DNA from: Sergeia podlipaevii
Lineage: Eukaryota; Euglenozoa; Kinetoplastea; Trypanosomatida; Trypanosomatidae
Reading direction: 5' to 3'
Assembly: GCA_030849805.1 (NCBI GenBank)
Contig: JASANZ010002243.1
Location: 1 to 64,000, forward strand
DNA length: 64,000 nt
The translations under genes were made by a program, and so were the position numbers. How positions within the stretch are numbered: position 1 is the first letter of the stretch; every line of letters begins with the position of its first letter. Below are positions 19,469 through 31,000 of the stretch, in pieces. The notes below the pieces were generated by a model. That model worked only from the letters and a program-made list of their open reading frames with translations. It did not search any database and was not told the origin of the DNA.

Positions 19469-22216
19469 TTACTGCTCTCCTTCTCCCAGCCATGCGCCTT
19501 GAGTGTCAATTCCTGTCCGCTTGAAGATGCTATCCACCCTCGGTATGCACTCCGCCCTCACCCACTCCACCCATTCCTCGACCGGACGGCATTCTATCAT
19601 AGCAACATCGTCTTCGCCATCATCAGCATCATCATCCAGCTTAGCCTCTGGGGCACCCTCGCCGTCTTGGCGGCCGTAGAGCTCATGACGCACACGCTCA
19701 ATACGAAGTAGGTTAAGAACATACTGAATAACGTTTGCTGCGGCTCTGGGGTCCTCAAGCTCATCGCAACAGCACGACAGAATTGCTTTGCAAGAGGCAA
19801 GTGTCAAGGCGGCAGTGTAGGCGTGAGCCACAAGCTGAGGAGGCTCATTTCTTTCTTGGGTTTCAGCAGCCTCATCACCCCTCTCTTGTGCCGCAATGAG
19901 TCTTTCCTTTTCCTGCCGAAGCTCGCTAAGCAGCCGCACCTGCCGTGGCTCCTCGTCCCTCCAAACTTTTCGAAACACCTGGAGCACTTGCTGGAGGTGA
20001 CGCCACTGGCACAGGACCCGCACAAAGGTGTTTACAGTTGGCCTCTGCCAGAGACGCGGGCTATAAAGTGGTAAAACAAGTGTTTGAAGCGCGATGGATG
20101 AGATGTGGTTCTCAGAAGAGGAGCAAAAGTGCCCCTCCTCGACAGCCGAAAGAATCACATACCACATCTCTTGCTCACCATCCGCTTGGCTGGACTCCTT
20201 CTTTCTCGTTGACTCCTGCTTTCCGCCTTCTCTGCCGCCACGTGACCGTGGAGCATACTCCAGCACAAGCAGCTGTAGCAGCTCTAGCACATGCTGGGTA
20301 GCTTCTAACCATGAGGATACAGCCCCTGTGGCGCCGGCTGGATTGGTGTCTCTGGCGGTCTTTAGCCCTTCTACAAGGAGAGTGACTACATATGTAGATA
20401 GATGCGCATTGCAAGCTAGCAATGCATGATGTGGGAACGTACAGGACGTGACAGTCAGCCTACAGGGGCGTAAGAGCATCTGTAGTAGCTGTCGCTGCAG
20501 TTTCTCCACCGCTTTTGAATTACTCCTCTCCGCGCCGTTGGTGCCGCCACCATGACTGACAAGCCACCTACCTGGCGTCATGCCATTGATTTTTGTGTCT
20601 CTGTTGCCTCCGAGTAGCTCTTGCAGAAAGGCAGAAACCGCAGGCGCAAGGGGGTCACGTGAGAGAACGGATGCATTGTCAGGGAACACAAGACATTTCG
20701 TGAGGCGGCACGCGCTCGCAACGCGAGAGACTTGCCCTGTAGTTTTTGCCTTGCCGACACTATAGTATTCCACGTCACTACACCTGAGCAGTTCCTCCCA
20801 ACGGGCCTGTTCCGCCTCTACAGCTTCCAGCATAGCTTCCTCTTCTTCTTCTTGTTTCTCTTGTTCGTCATCGCATGAGTGATTCTTGTGCCCTCCCTTC
20901 TCTCTGTAGCTCATTTTGCAATAGTGAAAGTACAGAGAGGCTGCCATGTGTAGTCGTCGGACTGTCATGCTAGCCGCCGCCATGTGTTCATCTCGAGGCA
21001 CCGCGATGCTGCCGCTGGCTGTGTGAGGTGTGAGCGGAAGTGTGCTTTGAGATATATTTCTGCCGCTTACGCGTGTGGGAAGTGTGTCCAGCGCCTGCAA
21101 GTAGCGGAGGTACAGCAGCAACGCCTCTTGCTGTGTAGCATCCTGCGTAGAAGCGGCAAACACCTGGGCCACACAACGGCGCGCTACTGCCTCTCCTTGA
21201 CTGTCGCTACTGCTGCCGTCGCTGCCATCGCAGTCGCCACGGGTGCGGAGCCACGCGAGCATTGCGGGAAGATGGACTGCGGGATTCAAGCTGACAATAC
21301 ACTCCTGTTGCAGCCGTAAAGCCTCAAGCACTAGAAGAAGCGACGCGGGGCGTAGTGCGCATATGTTGGCGTCCAGCGGTGCATCCACAAGAAGCACACG
21401 AAGCACGACGTCAAGCACATGGAGTTTCTGCGCATGCGATGCGTTTCCAGCATCCATCTGAAGAGACAACAGATAATACTCCTGCAACAGAAAGCAACTG
21501 TAGTGATAATAAAGTCCCTTGGGATAGAAAGGGCTTTGAATTCCACGTCGCGAGGTGCCACGGACTTCATCCTTTGGACTCTCAAAGACACCACTTTGAC
21601 CGCCTCTGTCTGCTTCGAGCTTCGCTTCTGCTGTGGCAGGGATGCAGTGGTGATGGCGCAAGGTTTGATATAGTGCATTGCACACAGGCAGTGGCGCCCG
21701 CACTTTCACACACGTAAAGAGAGTCCACTCCAGTATTATGCTCATCTCCTTCACACCAGCGCGATTGCTCTTCTGCCGCGTCTCAAGACTTTCAATCCAC
21801 ACACTAGGGTTGCCTTCCTCTGGTTTCACCACTAGTCCGAGCAGTCGCAGTGCATCCTGCCATGCGTTGTCAGATACGTCGTCCCCACTAGCAATGACCT
21901 TTAGCTGACGGACAGCTGAGCTCGCCCAGTTGCCTTCTTCTTCATCGGCAAGCTGGCAACCTCTATCAAGCTGCTCTATAATCTGCTCCTCTTGTGTCCA
22001 CTGCGCATTCTCAAGCGCTGCTGAAGCGCCAACATTGCCGCTAGTGGCCCGATGAGAGCACCACCGTGCAGACATAGATAACGTTGATGCAAAAGACTCC
22101 GCTAGTATAGAGCCAGCAGTCGTTAAGGCTATTCGCTGTGAGTGCCGTGCATGAGGAGCGAGGCTTCTTGAAGTCAAGGCTAAACAAATATAATGTGCGT
22201 GAGCAAACTTGAGCAT
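19469..22216 (-). CDS. Unrecognised protein, probably mitochondrial
   Basis: A 915-aa protein with its ATG at 22216. The first 38 residues have no acidic residue, several Arg/His/Lys and many Ser/Ala/Leu, which fits a mitochondrial targeting peptide; a second in-frame Met (MSARWCSHR) near residue 47 could be an alternative start. The body is Leu- and Ala-rich and predicted mainly helical, with acidic stretches (e.g. a Glu/Gln run near residue 450, and DDDADDGEDD near the C terminus). Its helical, repeat-like look would suit a helical-repeat (PPR-like or ARM-like) protein, but I cannot align a PPR consensus with confidence. No catalytic motif is seen and no function is assigned. Confidence 0.75.
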   Translation of the reverse strand: MLKFAHAHYICLALTSRSLAPHARHSQRIALTTAGSILAESFASTLSMSARWCSHRATSGNVGASAALENAQWTQEEQIIEQLDRGCQLADEEEGNWASSAVRQLKVIASGDDVSDNAWQDALRLLGLVVKPEEGNPSVWIESLETRQKSNRAGVKEMSIILEWTLFTCVKVRAPLPVCNALYQTLRHHHCIPATAEAKLEADRGGQSGVFESPKDEVRGTSRRGIQSPFYPKGLYYHYSCFLLQEYYLLSLQMDAGNASHAQKLHVLDVVLRVLLVDAPLDANICALRPASLLLVLEALRLQQECIVSLNPAVHLPAMLAWLRTRGDCDGSDGSSSDSQGEAVARRCVAQVFAASTQDATQQEALLLYLRYLQALDTLPTRVSGRNISQSTLPLTPHTASGSIAVPRDEHMAAASMTVRRLHMAASLYFHYCKMSYREKGGHKNHSCDDEQEKQEEEEEAMLEAVEAEQARWEELLRCSDVEYYSVGKAKTTGQVSRVASACRLTKCLVFPDNASVLSRDPLAPAVSAFLQELLGGNRDTKINGMTPGRWLVSHGGGTNGAERSNSKAVEKLQRQLLQMLLRPCRLTVTSCTFPHHALLACNAHLSTYVVTLLVEGLKTARDTNPAGATGAVSSWLEATQHVLELLQLLVLEYAPRSRGGREGGKQESTRKKESSQADGEQEMWYVILSAVEEGHFCSSSENHISSIALQTLVLPLYSPRLWQRPTVNTFVRVLCQWRHLQQVLQVFRKVWRDEEPRQVRLLSELRQEKERLIAAQERGDEAAETQERNEPPQLVAHAYTAALTLASCKAILSCCCDELEDPRAAANVIQYVLNLLRIERVRHELYGRQDGEGAPEAKLDDDADDGEDDVAMIECRPVEEWVEWVRAECIPRVDSIFKRTGIDTQGAWLGEGEQ

Positions 22217-22292
22217 ATCGCTCTCTTATATATATAACTGTATATATAGGCGCCTTCTGGTAAGGCTAGTAACATCGATTATTTTTTTTTTT

Positions 22293-22343
22293 CTTGTTGA
22301 AGTACGTAAGGGAAATGATGAAAAGAAAGAAAGAAAGAAAGGA
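22293..22343 (-). promoter_or_regulatory. Candidate trans-splice acceptor of the gene at 19469-22216
   Basis: A (CTTT)n-type tract on the minus strand (22315-22343), then an AG-free stretch ending in CAACAAG at 22293-22294. The predicted 5' UTR is about 77 bases. Confidence 0.5.
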
Positions 22344-22797
22344 CGTATACGTATACATATATGAAAGACTAATCAGTAGTTGAAAAAAAAAAAGCAATGA
22401 TCGTGGATACTGCGTGGTGTCGAAAACCATTAGACAGGACGTATCTCACCTGATTGTAGCGGGCCTTCTTCTCTCCTCCCTTTCACTATCCAAAAGAAAA
22501 CAAACAATAAAACAATGAAAGAGAGAGAGAAATAGCAGCCGCAGACTTCTATATACAACCATCTTTTTTCCCCCTTTTTTTGCCCAAAAATTTCTCCATT
22601 GCATACTTGCCCTTCAAATTGATTCCCACTATTTCACAACACTTGAAAACAAGAGAGAAAATATATGTTAAGGTGAATCAACGAGGCAACCAGCGCACAT
22701 TACATCACCAGGTGGCAGGAGGGGAAGAAAGAAAAGAAACATTGTTAGCATAAAACCAACCCCCTTCCCAGATGATCTATTCCCCCATCACTCATGC

Positions 22798-22826
22798 TGT
22801 GTGTGTGTGTGTATGTATGTATATAT
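22798..22826. repeat. (GT)n / (GTAT)n microsatellite
   Basis: Alternating GT passes into GTAT and AT units in the 3' flank of the prefoldin gene. Confidence 0.8.
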
Positions 22827-23345
22827 GTTCCTCTTCTTTTTTTTTCTTTTCAGGTATTATTTCCCATATGATATCGTATTTAGAAACAACGTTTCCTTCC
22901 AATTATAATCATTCCTCTCTTAAAAAACAACAACAACAACCAATCATACGCATGTGGGACACACACGCAACACAAACAGGCAGACACAGACTTAACTATA
23001 CAAGCAAGCATTCCCCTCAGCCTTCTCCCCTCGTTTAAGTGTGCGCGCTGCTGATTACCATAGCCAACCCAACAAGCACCAAAGATATAAGTAATAGTTT
23101 TAAAAAAAGAAGTGATGAGATGGAGGGAAACCAACCAACCAAACGACGACGACAACAACAACAGCAAAAAAAGAGCAATGACTCAGCTGCAGACAGAAAA
23201 AGAACAAGTATGCCCATATACGTAACGACAACGTATTGAAGTTGTGTCTCACTACACCCATCTTTATCATTTCTTTCTTCCCCTTTCAACATGTAGAGGT
23301 AAGTACGTAAAGGGGAGGGGGCACACACATACACAGACGGTGCAT

Positions 23346-23927
23346 TTAATTGTTGCCCTCCTTCTCCTTCTTGCGCCGCTCCACTACATCGTAGTTGTAC
23401 ACGCGTGAGGTGTTGACTTCTAGGATAGTCTGCTGCTCCTGGAGCCACGCGAGATCCTCCTGAGTCTTGGCAAGGTTGGCCTCAGCGCTGGCCATATTCT
23501 TCTCAAGCAGCGTGATGGCCTCATCAAAGGTGTACTCCACCATCACATTGGCGCCAAGCCACAGGTGCACAGTCTGCTGAGGGGGCACATGAGCCTGACA
23601 GAACACGCTCTCCGTAAGACCGTAGTTGGTCTTGAAGCCGTTGCCGTTGCCCTCAAGGAGCTCCTTCTTTAGGAAGTGGATGGTCTGAAGGGTCTTCTTG
23701 ATATCCGGGATCTTCGCCTCAAGGCTGGCAGTGCTACGAATCAGGCGGTGCTCAGCGAGCTTGTACTTGCTATACTGCTCGCTGAAGCGTTTGAGGATGT
23801 TCTCGGCAGAATCGCCGCTGGACTTGACCAGCTCGGCTATGTTCTCCACGAATTCCACCTTTGGGATACCGCGAGGGTTCTCGTAGTTGTCAGCGAAGGT
23901 GTACTTCTCAATTGTGGAGGCGGCCAT
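23346..23927 (-). CDS. PFDN3: Prefoldin subunit 3 (alpha-class, VBP1-like)
   Basis: A 193-aa protein starting at the ATG at 23927 (MAASTIEKYTF); the open frame goes further upstream but only through low-complexity sequence. It has the alpha-prefoldin layout: an N-terminal coiled-coil helix (about residues 40-85) with RLIRSTASLEAKIPDIKKTL, a central beta-hairpin region ending near GANVMVEYTFDEA (about 125-140), and a C-terminal coiled coil with LEKNMASAEANLAKTQEDL and a T-x-E-V-N-x-A/S-R-V-Y-N-Y-D motif. The 'IPKVEFVENI' start and the 'NTSRVYNYDV' end are typical of subunit 3. It would join the hexameric cytosolic prefoldin complex that passes nascent actin and tubulin to the CCT chaperonin. 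Length is normal for the family. Confidence 0.92.
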   Translation of the reverse strand: MAASTIEKYTFADNYENPRGIPKVEFVENIAELVKSSGDSAENILKRFSEQYSKYKLAEHRLIRSTASLEAKIPDIKKTLQTIHFLKKELLEGNGNGFKTNYGLTESVFCQAHVPPQQTVHLWLGANVMVEYTFDEAITLLEKNMASAEANLAKTQEDLAWLQEQQTILEVNTSRVYNYDVVERRKKEKEGNN

Positions 23928-24271
23928 CTTCAAATATATGCTGATAAAATGAATAAGAGAAAGGGGAATAATGTACGAGCGATGAAGCCCTAATAATAAC
24001 AATACTAGCGTGAGGAAGTGCTAATACACAGGAGAACGTAAGAAAAAAAAAAAGAGGAGAAGGAAAGAGATAGCAGATGATAATACAACATATAGATTGA
24101 CAAGAGATAAAGAAAAAAAAAGCAGCAAAGATAATGTGAATACTGCAATATCTATATATGAGCAAAATCCTTATCTTATCGTCTGAGATATTCCGTTTGA
24201 ATGCATACAACAAACAAACAAAAAGGATACATATATAAAAATGATACATTTACCTTTTCTTTCATTCTTGC
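23928..24271. other. Short intergenic/UTR region
   Basis: A 344-bp gap between the GNL1-like gene and prefoldin, the shortest in the window. It contains only the polypyrimidine/AG acceptor described separately and AT-rich sequence. Confidence 0.6.
24021..24072 (-). promoter_or_regulatory. Candidate trans-splice acceptor of the prefoldin gene
   Basis: A strong T/C tract on the minus strand (24041-24072), then an AG-free stretch ending in ATTAG at 24021-24022. The predicted 5' UTR is about 93 bases. Confidence 0.55.
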
Positions 24272-26818
24272 TCAAAGCTTTCCCCCTTCACAGAAAACTG
24301 GCACTAACAGATTGCCCTTCATCGTTTCATATTGCTTCGACCCCAGCAGGTTCATCTCTGGAGCTCCGTAGTACAGCACCAAACGCCCCTCATACGCCTC
24401 CTGCAGAAGCGCGATAGCAGCACGATGCAGGTCAAGCGCGCCTTTGCCATGCTTCACAAAGTACCCACGCTTCTGTGCGTAGGCCTCACATAAATCATAC
24501 GGACTCCACTCCTCCTTCGCATCCGCCCCGTCAGGTTTCTTCAGGCCGTACAATTTCTCAATAGTCAAGTGCGAGGCGAGGTAGGCCACGCCACTCTGTG
24601 GATCGCGGGTCTGAGCAATCTGATGAGTTCCGATGACGGCCTGCAGCGGCCGAGGGAGCCCAAGCAGCGGAAAAGCCAGTCCCGGACTGTCCACCAGCGT
24701 GACCCCTTCCGATGGTACCGGGATGGTCTGCAAGTGCTTTGTGTGGCCAGGCGTCGCGCTCACTGAGACCACCTTGGTGCCCCTGATGCAGTTCAAGAGA
24801 GACGACTTGCCCACGTTTGGGAAGCCCACAAAGCCAATGTGCACATAAGCCTCGCTGTCTTCCTCACGCTCGTCAGCAATTTCGCTGCAAGAACTGTCCT
24901 CGCTGTCACTCGTCGCGCTGATCTCATTGTCGGAGTTGCTGTACTCAGCGGTTGCCCCCTTCTTCCTACGACTCCCACCAGCTCTGCGCCTGGGCTTGCG
25001 TGGCTGCTTATTGGGCTTGACCGCTTGCCGTGAGTCCACGCGTTTCTCCTCCGCCGCAGCCTTATCTCCTTCACCGGGCACAGTCACCTTCACAGGAGGC
25101 TCCGCGCCAGCCCATGGGGCACCCTTCCCAGCAGGAGCCAGCGACTTGCACAATGTCAAAAGGGACGTGATTGCCTTTGCCACATGTGCAAGCTCCTTAT
25201 GCTCATCCTTTTCTTGTCGAAGGTTCTTCTCAGCTTGCGCCATTCCCTTAAAGTTTTCGTTCGATGCGTAGCCACTGTCACTGTCGTCGCTCTCTTCATC
25301 GTCCATGTCGCCCTTGGCAATGTGGAGTGTGCCAGCGCGCAGTTGCTCGTACATTTTTGCCCTTCGCTGCTTCTTTTTGCGCCGCCGTGCCGCCACGTCC
25401 ACCTCACCGCTGTCTGCCTTGCCGTGCTGCTGGGCGTGTTCTGACTCTGGATCAGCGGTAAAGGTCTGGAGGACAATCCGCGCTCCTTCCCCATGGCCAT
25501 CCCTAAGGTAGCGGCGCTTGCGTTCACTTGCGACGCCACCGTTTGTCGCAACCCCCTCCGCGATCTCCACATCCTCAGCGGCTTCAAGTATCTCGTCAGC
25601 ATGGTCGCCTCTTACGTTGAAGCCTAAGTTGCGCAGATAGTAGGTGATGAACCGAAGCCAGCACGTGAGCACAAACTGGGGCAACAGGTCAGATTTGTTA
25701 AACACTACAACACACGGCTTTTGCTCCTCTTTTACAATGTAGTGCAGGAGGGACAAAGGGATGTGAATAACGGGGTAGCGCGCGTCCGCCACAATCACCA
25801 CCACGTCGCTCACCTCCACCGTGCGCCACAGCTGACGCCACACGTCAAGGTTGCGTTCATAGGAATTAATCTGCAGGCCGTGAAGCGGCGAGGAGGCAGG
25901 AGGAAAGGTCTCCATGTACCTCAGGTACATTGCGAAGTGCTCCCTTTCAATTTCATCAATACGGACTTCGGTGGCAGTGTGAAGCGCGCTAGAGTCTTCT
26001 GTTGCAGCAACCTCACCACCCTTGCCACGCCTGCTGTCACCTCCTTCATCATCCTCGTCGCTCCCACTACTGCTGCTGCGGCTGCGCCTCTTCGCGTCCC
26101 TAGCACCATCGTCGGCTGACTCTCCACCATCTTCCGCACCAACAGTGCAATTCGAGAGCGCTACAACGTTACCGTCGTCCTCTGATAGTCTCCATCCACG
26201 CGAAGGAAGTTCAATCGACACCGGGAAGCCGCGGCTAGCCCCACCTTCACCAATGAGAGAGAAAGCTGCCCCATCGCTCTCTGCAATCTTCTTGGCGCTG
26301 TCATCGCTCGTAGCAGTAGCTGTAGCGTCACCCGTGCCCGGCATCCAGAACCAAGACCCAAATGGGATCCCAGAGTTCGCCATCATCTGACGTCGCTCAA
26401 GCGGTTGATAGTTCACGCGACGACGCGCCTCTACTTCCTCGGTGGTTTCCTTCTTGAAGACACTGCGGACGCCCTTGCGGTCTGCGCCGTACATAAACTC
26501 GTCTTTTGCCGCGCCTGCCACGTCATTGCCACCTCCCTTGTAAGCCCCACCAGCAACAGCACCAGCATCGTCCCTTTCATGGATCTGTCCTGCCTCCTGT
26601 CTCTGCTTGTTTGCTTTTCGCCCTTTGGGCTTTTTTAAAGGGGAGTCTCCCGCACCACGAATGGCTTCATCAGTGAGCTCTCCTCCAGCTGCGATGATGC
26701 CGGCAATGCGCCGCTCGCGCTCACTCTCTTCCTGTCGCTGCAGCTCCTCGTCATCACGCTTGCGTTGACGTTTTTCCTTCAACTGCTCTTTCTTCTTCTT
26801 GCCGCTAAATGGGGGCAT
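24272..26818 (-). CDS. GNL1: GNL1-type circularly permuted nucleolar/nuclear GTPase
   Basis: An 848-aa protein with its ATG at 26818. The N terminus is a basic nuclear/nucleolar-type signal (MPPFSGKKKKEQLKEKRQRK) that resembles GNL1. GTPase motifs occur in permuted order: G4 NKSD at 374-377, then G1 GFPNVGKSS at 665-673, G2 within SATPGH (Thr689) and G3 DSPG at 710-713. This order defines the YlqF/YRG family. The C-terminal part, with 'THQIAQTRDP' and 'VAYLASHL', fits GNL1 better than LSG1, NOG2 or GNL3. A large, charged, low-complexity insertion (about residues 405-655, Lys/Arg and Asp/Glu/Ser blocks) lies between G4 and G1. Family members act in ribosome subunit assembly or nucleolar signalling. 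A further acidic/Gly-rich segment sits at about 160-280. Confidence 0.9.
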   Translation of the reverse strand: MPPFSGKKKKEQLKEKRQRKRDDEELQRQEESERERRIAGIIAAGGELTDEAIRGAGDSPLKKPKGRKANKQRQEAGQIHERDDAGAVAGGAYKGGGNDVAGAAKDEFMYGADRKGVRSVFKKETTEEVEARRRVNYQPLERRQMMANSGIPFGSWFWMPGTGDATATATSDDSAKKIAESDGAAFSLIGEGGASRGFPVSIELPSRGWRLSEDDGNVVALSNCTVGAEDGGESADDGARDAKRRSRSSSSGSDEDDEGGDSRRGKGGEVAATEDSSALHTATEVRIDEIEREHFAMYLRYMETFPPASSPLHGLQINSYERNLDVWRQLWRTVEVSDVVVIVADARYPVIHIPLSLLHYIVKEEQKPCVVVFNKSDLLPQFVLTCWLRFITYYLRNLGFNVRGDHADEILEAAEDVEIAEGVATNGGVASERKRRYLRDGHGEGARIVLQTFTADPESEHAQQHGKADSGEVDVAARRRKKKQRRAKMYEQLRAGTLHIAKGDMDDEESDDSDSGYASNENFKGMAQAEKNLRQEKDEHKELAHVAKAITSLLTLCKSLAPAGKGAPWAGAEPPVKVTVPGEGDKAAAEEKRVDSRQAVKPNKQPRKPRRRAGGSRRKKGATAEYSNSDNEISATSDSEDSSCSEIADEREEDSEAYVHIGFVGFPNVGKSSLLNCIRGTKVVSVSATPGHTKHLQTIPVPSEGVTLVDSPGLAFPLLGLPRPLQAVIGTHQIAQTRDPQSGVAYLASHLTIEKLYGLKKPDGADAKEEWSPYDLCEAYAQKRGYFVKHGKGALDLHRAAIALLQEAYEGRLVLYYGAPEMNLLGSKQYETMKGNLLVPVFCEGGKL

Positions 26819-28048
26819 TTTTTTTTTAAAAATATGTTAAGGCTGTATATGATCCTCTTGTCTTTTCCCACCACGTTTTCAATATATTTTGTTAATAGAT
26901 ACACAGCCAGGTAAATAACCAGCTAGCAATAAATACTTAGCGTTACGCAGGTTTTTTTTTCCCTTTTCTCTCTCTCAAGATGCACTCAAGGTAGAAGCAG
27001 ACAATGACAGCTTTGGAGCGAATATAACAACCTATATAAAAAAACCAAAAAAAAGCAATAATAAAAGAATATTGAAAAAAAGCAATTTTGGAAAATTATA
27101 TGTATAGAAAATATAGTAATGCCAATTCGTACTTGAGTGAGCAAAAAATAATATTAATAATAAGCGAACAAACGATAGTAGGTATGTTAAAACCTAAATT
27201 CCTGCGTATAAAATAAAGAAAAACAAAATGTAATGAACAAAGAAGGGAGAGAGAGAGAAAGAAAGAATATAATTATGCGCCAAAATATAAAAGACCATGC
27301 ACATACGTGTAGAAATACTCGCCGAGAGCGCATTTTCAGGTTAACCGCATTTTACAGCCAAACTATAGTTTATAGATAAGCAAATAATAGTAGAAGAGAA
27401 GTACATGTGCAATAATCAAACCTCCCGTTTTTTAAAAATAAGATCAAAAGAAAAAAAAAGGATAGAAGCATACACAAGCAAACACACACACACGCAAAAG
27501 AAAGGAAAATATTAAAAATGTGAATTGAATATACAGTTAGTTTCCATTCCTTTTTTTCTCCTCTTCCTTCACATACACGCATGAGAGAGAGAGAGAGAGA
27601 AAGAGAAGCACCTGTCTTCACGCAAAAAAAATAAAATAAAATAGACTTCCTATTAGAAGGACATATGTGCTTCCCTTCAAGTCGCAGTAGCAACAGCAAC
27701 AACAGTAACACAAAAAGTACATACCACTTCCCCTACAACAATTATGTATGCATTCATATAAACATTGTAAAAAATAAAAAAAATAGAAGACAGCATACAG
27801 AATTTTTTTTTTAAAAGGATAACAATAACTATAAAAAAGGGATACCTCCAAGCAATAGTGGCAACAGAACCGCAATACAACGTTCATTACCGATACAAAG
27901 AAAAAAAAAGCTGAGAAGTATATAAAAAATTCACAGTGCCCGTAAAGACGTGCACTTCTTTGTGTATACATTATTATTATTTATTTATTCTCTTTCACGT
28001 TTTTCTTTCTCTCTTTTTATTAAATTCCCGAACCAGGACAGACATTTC
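26819..28048. other. AT-rich intergenic/UTR region
   Basis: A 1.2-kb gap with many A/T homopolymers, a purine (AG)n stretch near 27245-27268 and an (AG)n tract at 27582-27606. The region 26819-27300 is nearly pure A/T. No RNA gene is seen. Confidence 0.65.
27582..27606. repeat. (AG)n microsatellite
   Basis: An alternating purine run of about 25 bp. On the minus strand it is a (CT)n polypyrimidine tract. Confidence 0.85.
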
Positions 28049-31000
28049 CTACTGCTTCTGCAGCATCTCTTCCAGTCCATAGAGTACGCGTCGCAGTTCC
28101 TTGGCGAACATCTCCAGCGAGAGCGTAAAGGAGTGCAGTCCTTCTGAATCCACCACCATTACCGGAATGCAGAAACTGTCGTTAAACCTGATAACTGTGT
28201 TGAACGACTCTGACGTGAAGCTACTTTCTCGCAGCCCCTCACTGCCAAAAGATGATCTGTACCTGCTAGGCGTTTGTCTGTGGTGGTGACGGTGGTGCCT
28301 GTGGTGATGATGGCGGTGATGAGCAACGCTGCCGCCAACCTTTTCATCAATAGATGTGATGGATGACGCCGAGGACAAAGGGGAGTGGCAAACGTCGTCC
28401 AGGTGTTCGCCAAAAGTGGGATCGACAAAGAGAGGAGGCTGCTGCATCAGCGCTGAAGCTGGAGACCCCATGTCTTCATGAGGAAACACACCATACGGCG
28501 CTGCGATGTTTCCTCTCTCGGGCACGTGCTCATCCAAGTTGTGACTGTGTTGGTAGGCGTGCTGGCTACCTCCACGTGGCGAGCGGTGTTGCAGAAGCCG
28601 CCGGCTACCAGACCCCTCATGGAAAGTTCCAGCCCTACGCAACGTGTTCAGGGCGTTGCTGCTACCACCGTGTCGCCGCTGCATCTGGTGAGTGCGCAAC
28701 ATCTTGGACCTTAGCTGCTCTGCACGTATGTCTTGAGCACTGAGGGAGCGAGGTAAAGCAGGCATCCCCATGAGTGCGTTGTCAGAGAGGGAGATGCGCA
28801 TGAAGGGCTGCTGCTGAGCGGTGGTAGGAGACATTATAGAACTGCCTACTGATGCGGTGGAAAGAGGCCTACGCATCATCCCAGAATGAGGCTGCTTTGC
28901 AAAGTGGTGTACTTCCGGTGTGGAGAGAGCCTGCCGCATACCCGACTCCCTTTCTCCTGCCGCATCGGTCTCACCAAATGGCAGACGCTGCTGCGCTGCT
29001 GCGATGGCTCCTGGCAGTGGATGTGGCAGCAAGGACGCACTCAAAGGCGAAAAGACGGCTCCTTTCCCATCAGCATCTTTTGCCTGCGCGCCTTGAATTG
29101 CATCCTTCTCTTCCTGTTGCTGCTCTTGACGCTTACACTCAAGATCCTTGAGAAGCACAACCGCAGCAGGGTCAAAAATGCGTGTTTCGTTAGTAAGACC
29201 TAAATTAGCGGAACGAAGGGAGGGCCGCCGATCGCCTTCGTCGCTTGCCGCTGCTACTCGAGGAGCGCTATCACGTCTGCGCGATGGAGGGCTCGCTGGA
29301 TTGTCCAAGTTCTGGGCGTATGCAGGCATGCGGTTGACATCGGCATGCGCATCGCTTGGCCCTTCCATAGTATCAAAGCTATGATTGGGCTCCACTCTGC
29401 CAAGTACAGATATACCCACATCTCCTTTGCCAGTCTTCGTAGAGTGCAGGTGATGAACTCCGGCAGTACCATCGCCTTCATAATCGCCGCCGCCACCACC
29501 ACCAGTGCCCCTTCCATCACTCGTCTGTACTGAATAGGAGCGCTCGCTGACTACTTTTTCTTCAATAGTTTTGCGGATAGTGGCCAACATGGCCTTTTCT
29601 TTCCGAAAACTGAGCTCCACACACAACGCCCGCAGCTGCATCGCGCATTTGGTCAGCTCGGAGGAAAGCCCTGACGCTGGCGCTCGAACGTAAAATACTA
29701 GCAGACTGGAAAATGTGTCCATGCACTGCATAATGTCCATGGAAATTGGCAGCAAACTGTGAAAAACGTGAACCATCTCTGCGGTAAAGTAGCCCTTGTC
29801 TCTCATTAGTTTCCAACTGCACGCCATTGTGTACACGAGGGCACAGAGACGGTACAGTGCGGCATGTATGTCACCACTCGCACGTAGCGGGTACTCGCGT
29901 GGAATGATGTAGAACTCCTCGGCTGCCAACGGCAACACGTGCGTGGTCTCCTTCATAATATCAAAAAGCTTTCCAATTTCGTCAAATACATGGTTGATCG
30001 CTTTGTCCTGCGGCGCCCTTGTGAACGCGGTCGGAAGGGTTTGTGTCATATCGGCGCCCATCATGGCGAACCCGCCGGCACCAAGCAGTGTTGGGGGCAC
30101 AAACAGTGACGTTTGCCCGCTATCTACACCCGCAAGGTCATCTTGCTTCTTCCCCATGGATATGTGCCCACTCGCGGCCTCGTCCATCATGCCCATAAGC
30201 TTCCACAGGACGTGAGTCAACCCCTTCACCACCGTCACACGCTTGCTGAGGAGCAGACGATTCGGACTCACTGGGAATACCGTGACGCTGATAAAGCAAT
30301 AGATGAAAATGGCAAATGTGTTCTGCTGAATGCGACTAATGGTGTCATCGGCGGTCTGGTGCTCCGGCCCAAGACTCGACACCGCGACGAAGTTGCAGTA
30401 CATGCAGATCGTACTGAAGGAGTAGCCGTGACGAAAGAGAGTCATGACAAAAGTGATCGCGCATAGTGCAATGACGCGATCCACAGGGCCTCTACACAGT
30501 GAAGCGGCAAAGGAGCCAACGACGGATCCGATTAGGGTGCCAGAGAGCCTTGCTGCACTCGCACGAACTGCTTCTACAGGGTTTGAGCCAGAAACAAAAG
30601 CAATGATAGTAGGGCCAGATAACAGCAGTGCTCTATTGTCTATATAGTAAAAGAAGATGACGGATATAAGCATGGCAACACTCACCTTGGCAGCCTCGAT
30701 CACTACTCGGACGTCTGCTTCCTTGTGCTCTAACACTAGTCGCTTTACAAACTGCGCATTCTCAACAAATGGGTTAAGCACTGACCACAGAATAACCTTC
30801 ACAGTTCGTACACAGTCCTTGCTATCTTCATATTTCTGAATAAATGTGTCGAACTCATCGAGCGTCTTCCAAAAATTGACGATGGAAAAAACAAAGAAGG
30901 TCATGAGCGGCACGTACTCCTCCAGGCGATCGCACTCGAGTGCTTGCACATTTTCGTAAAAGAGGATCTTCCGCGCCACCTCGAATTCATTTTGAAGCTC

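Larger units (their letters stand above)
22217..23345. other. AT-rich intergenic/UTR region
   Basis: A 1.1-kb gap with a compound (GT)n/(GTAT)n tract at about 22798-22826 and AAC repeats near 22925-22940. Nothing else is recognised. Confidence 0.65.

Noticed and set aside
19469..22216. Pentatricopeptide-repeat protein
   Set aside because: The protein is helical and probably mitochondrial, but I could not place successive 35-residue PPR motifs with confidence.
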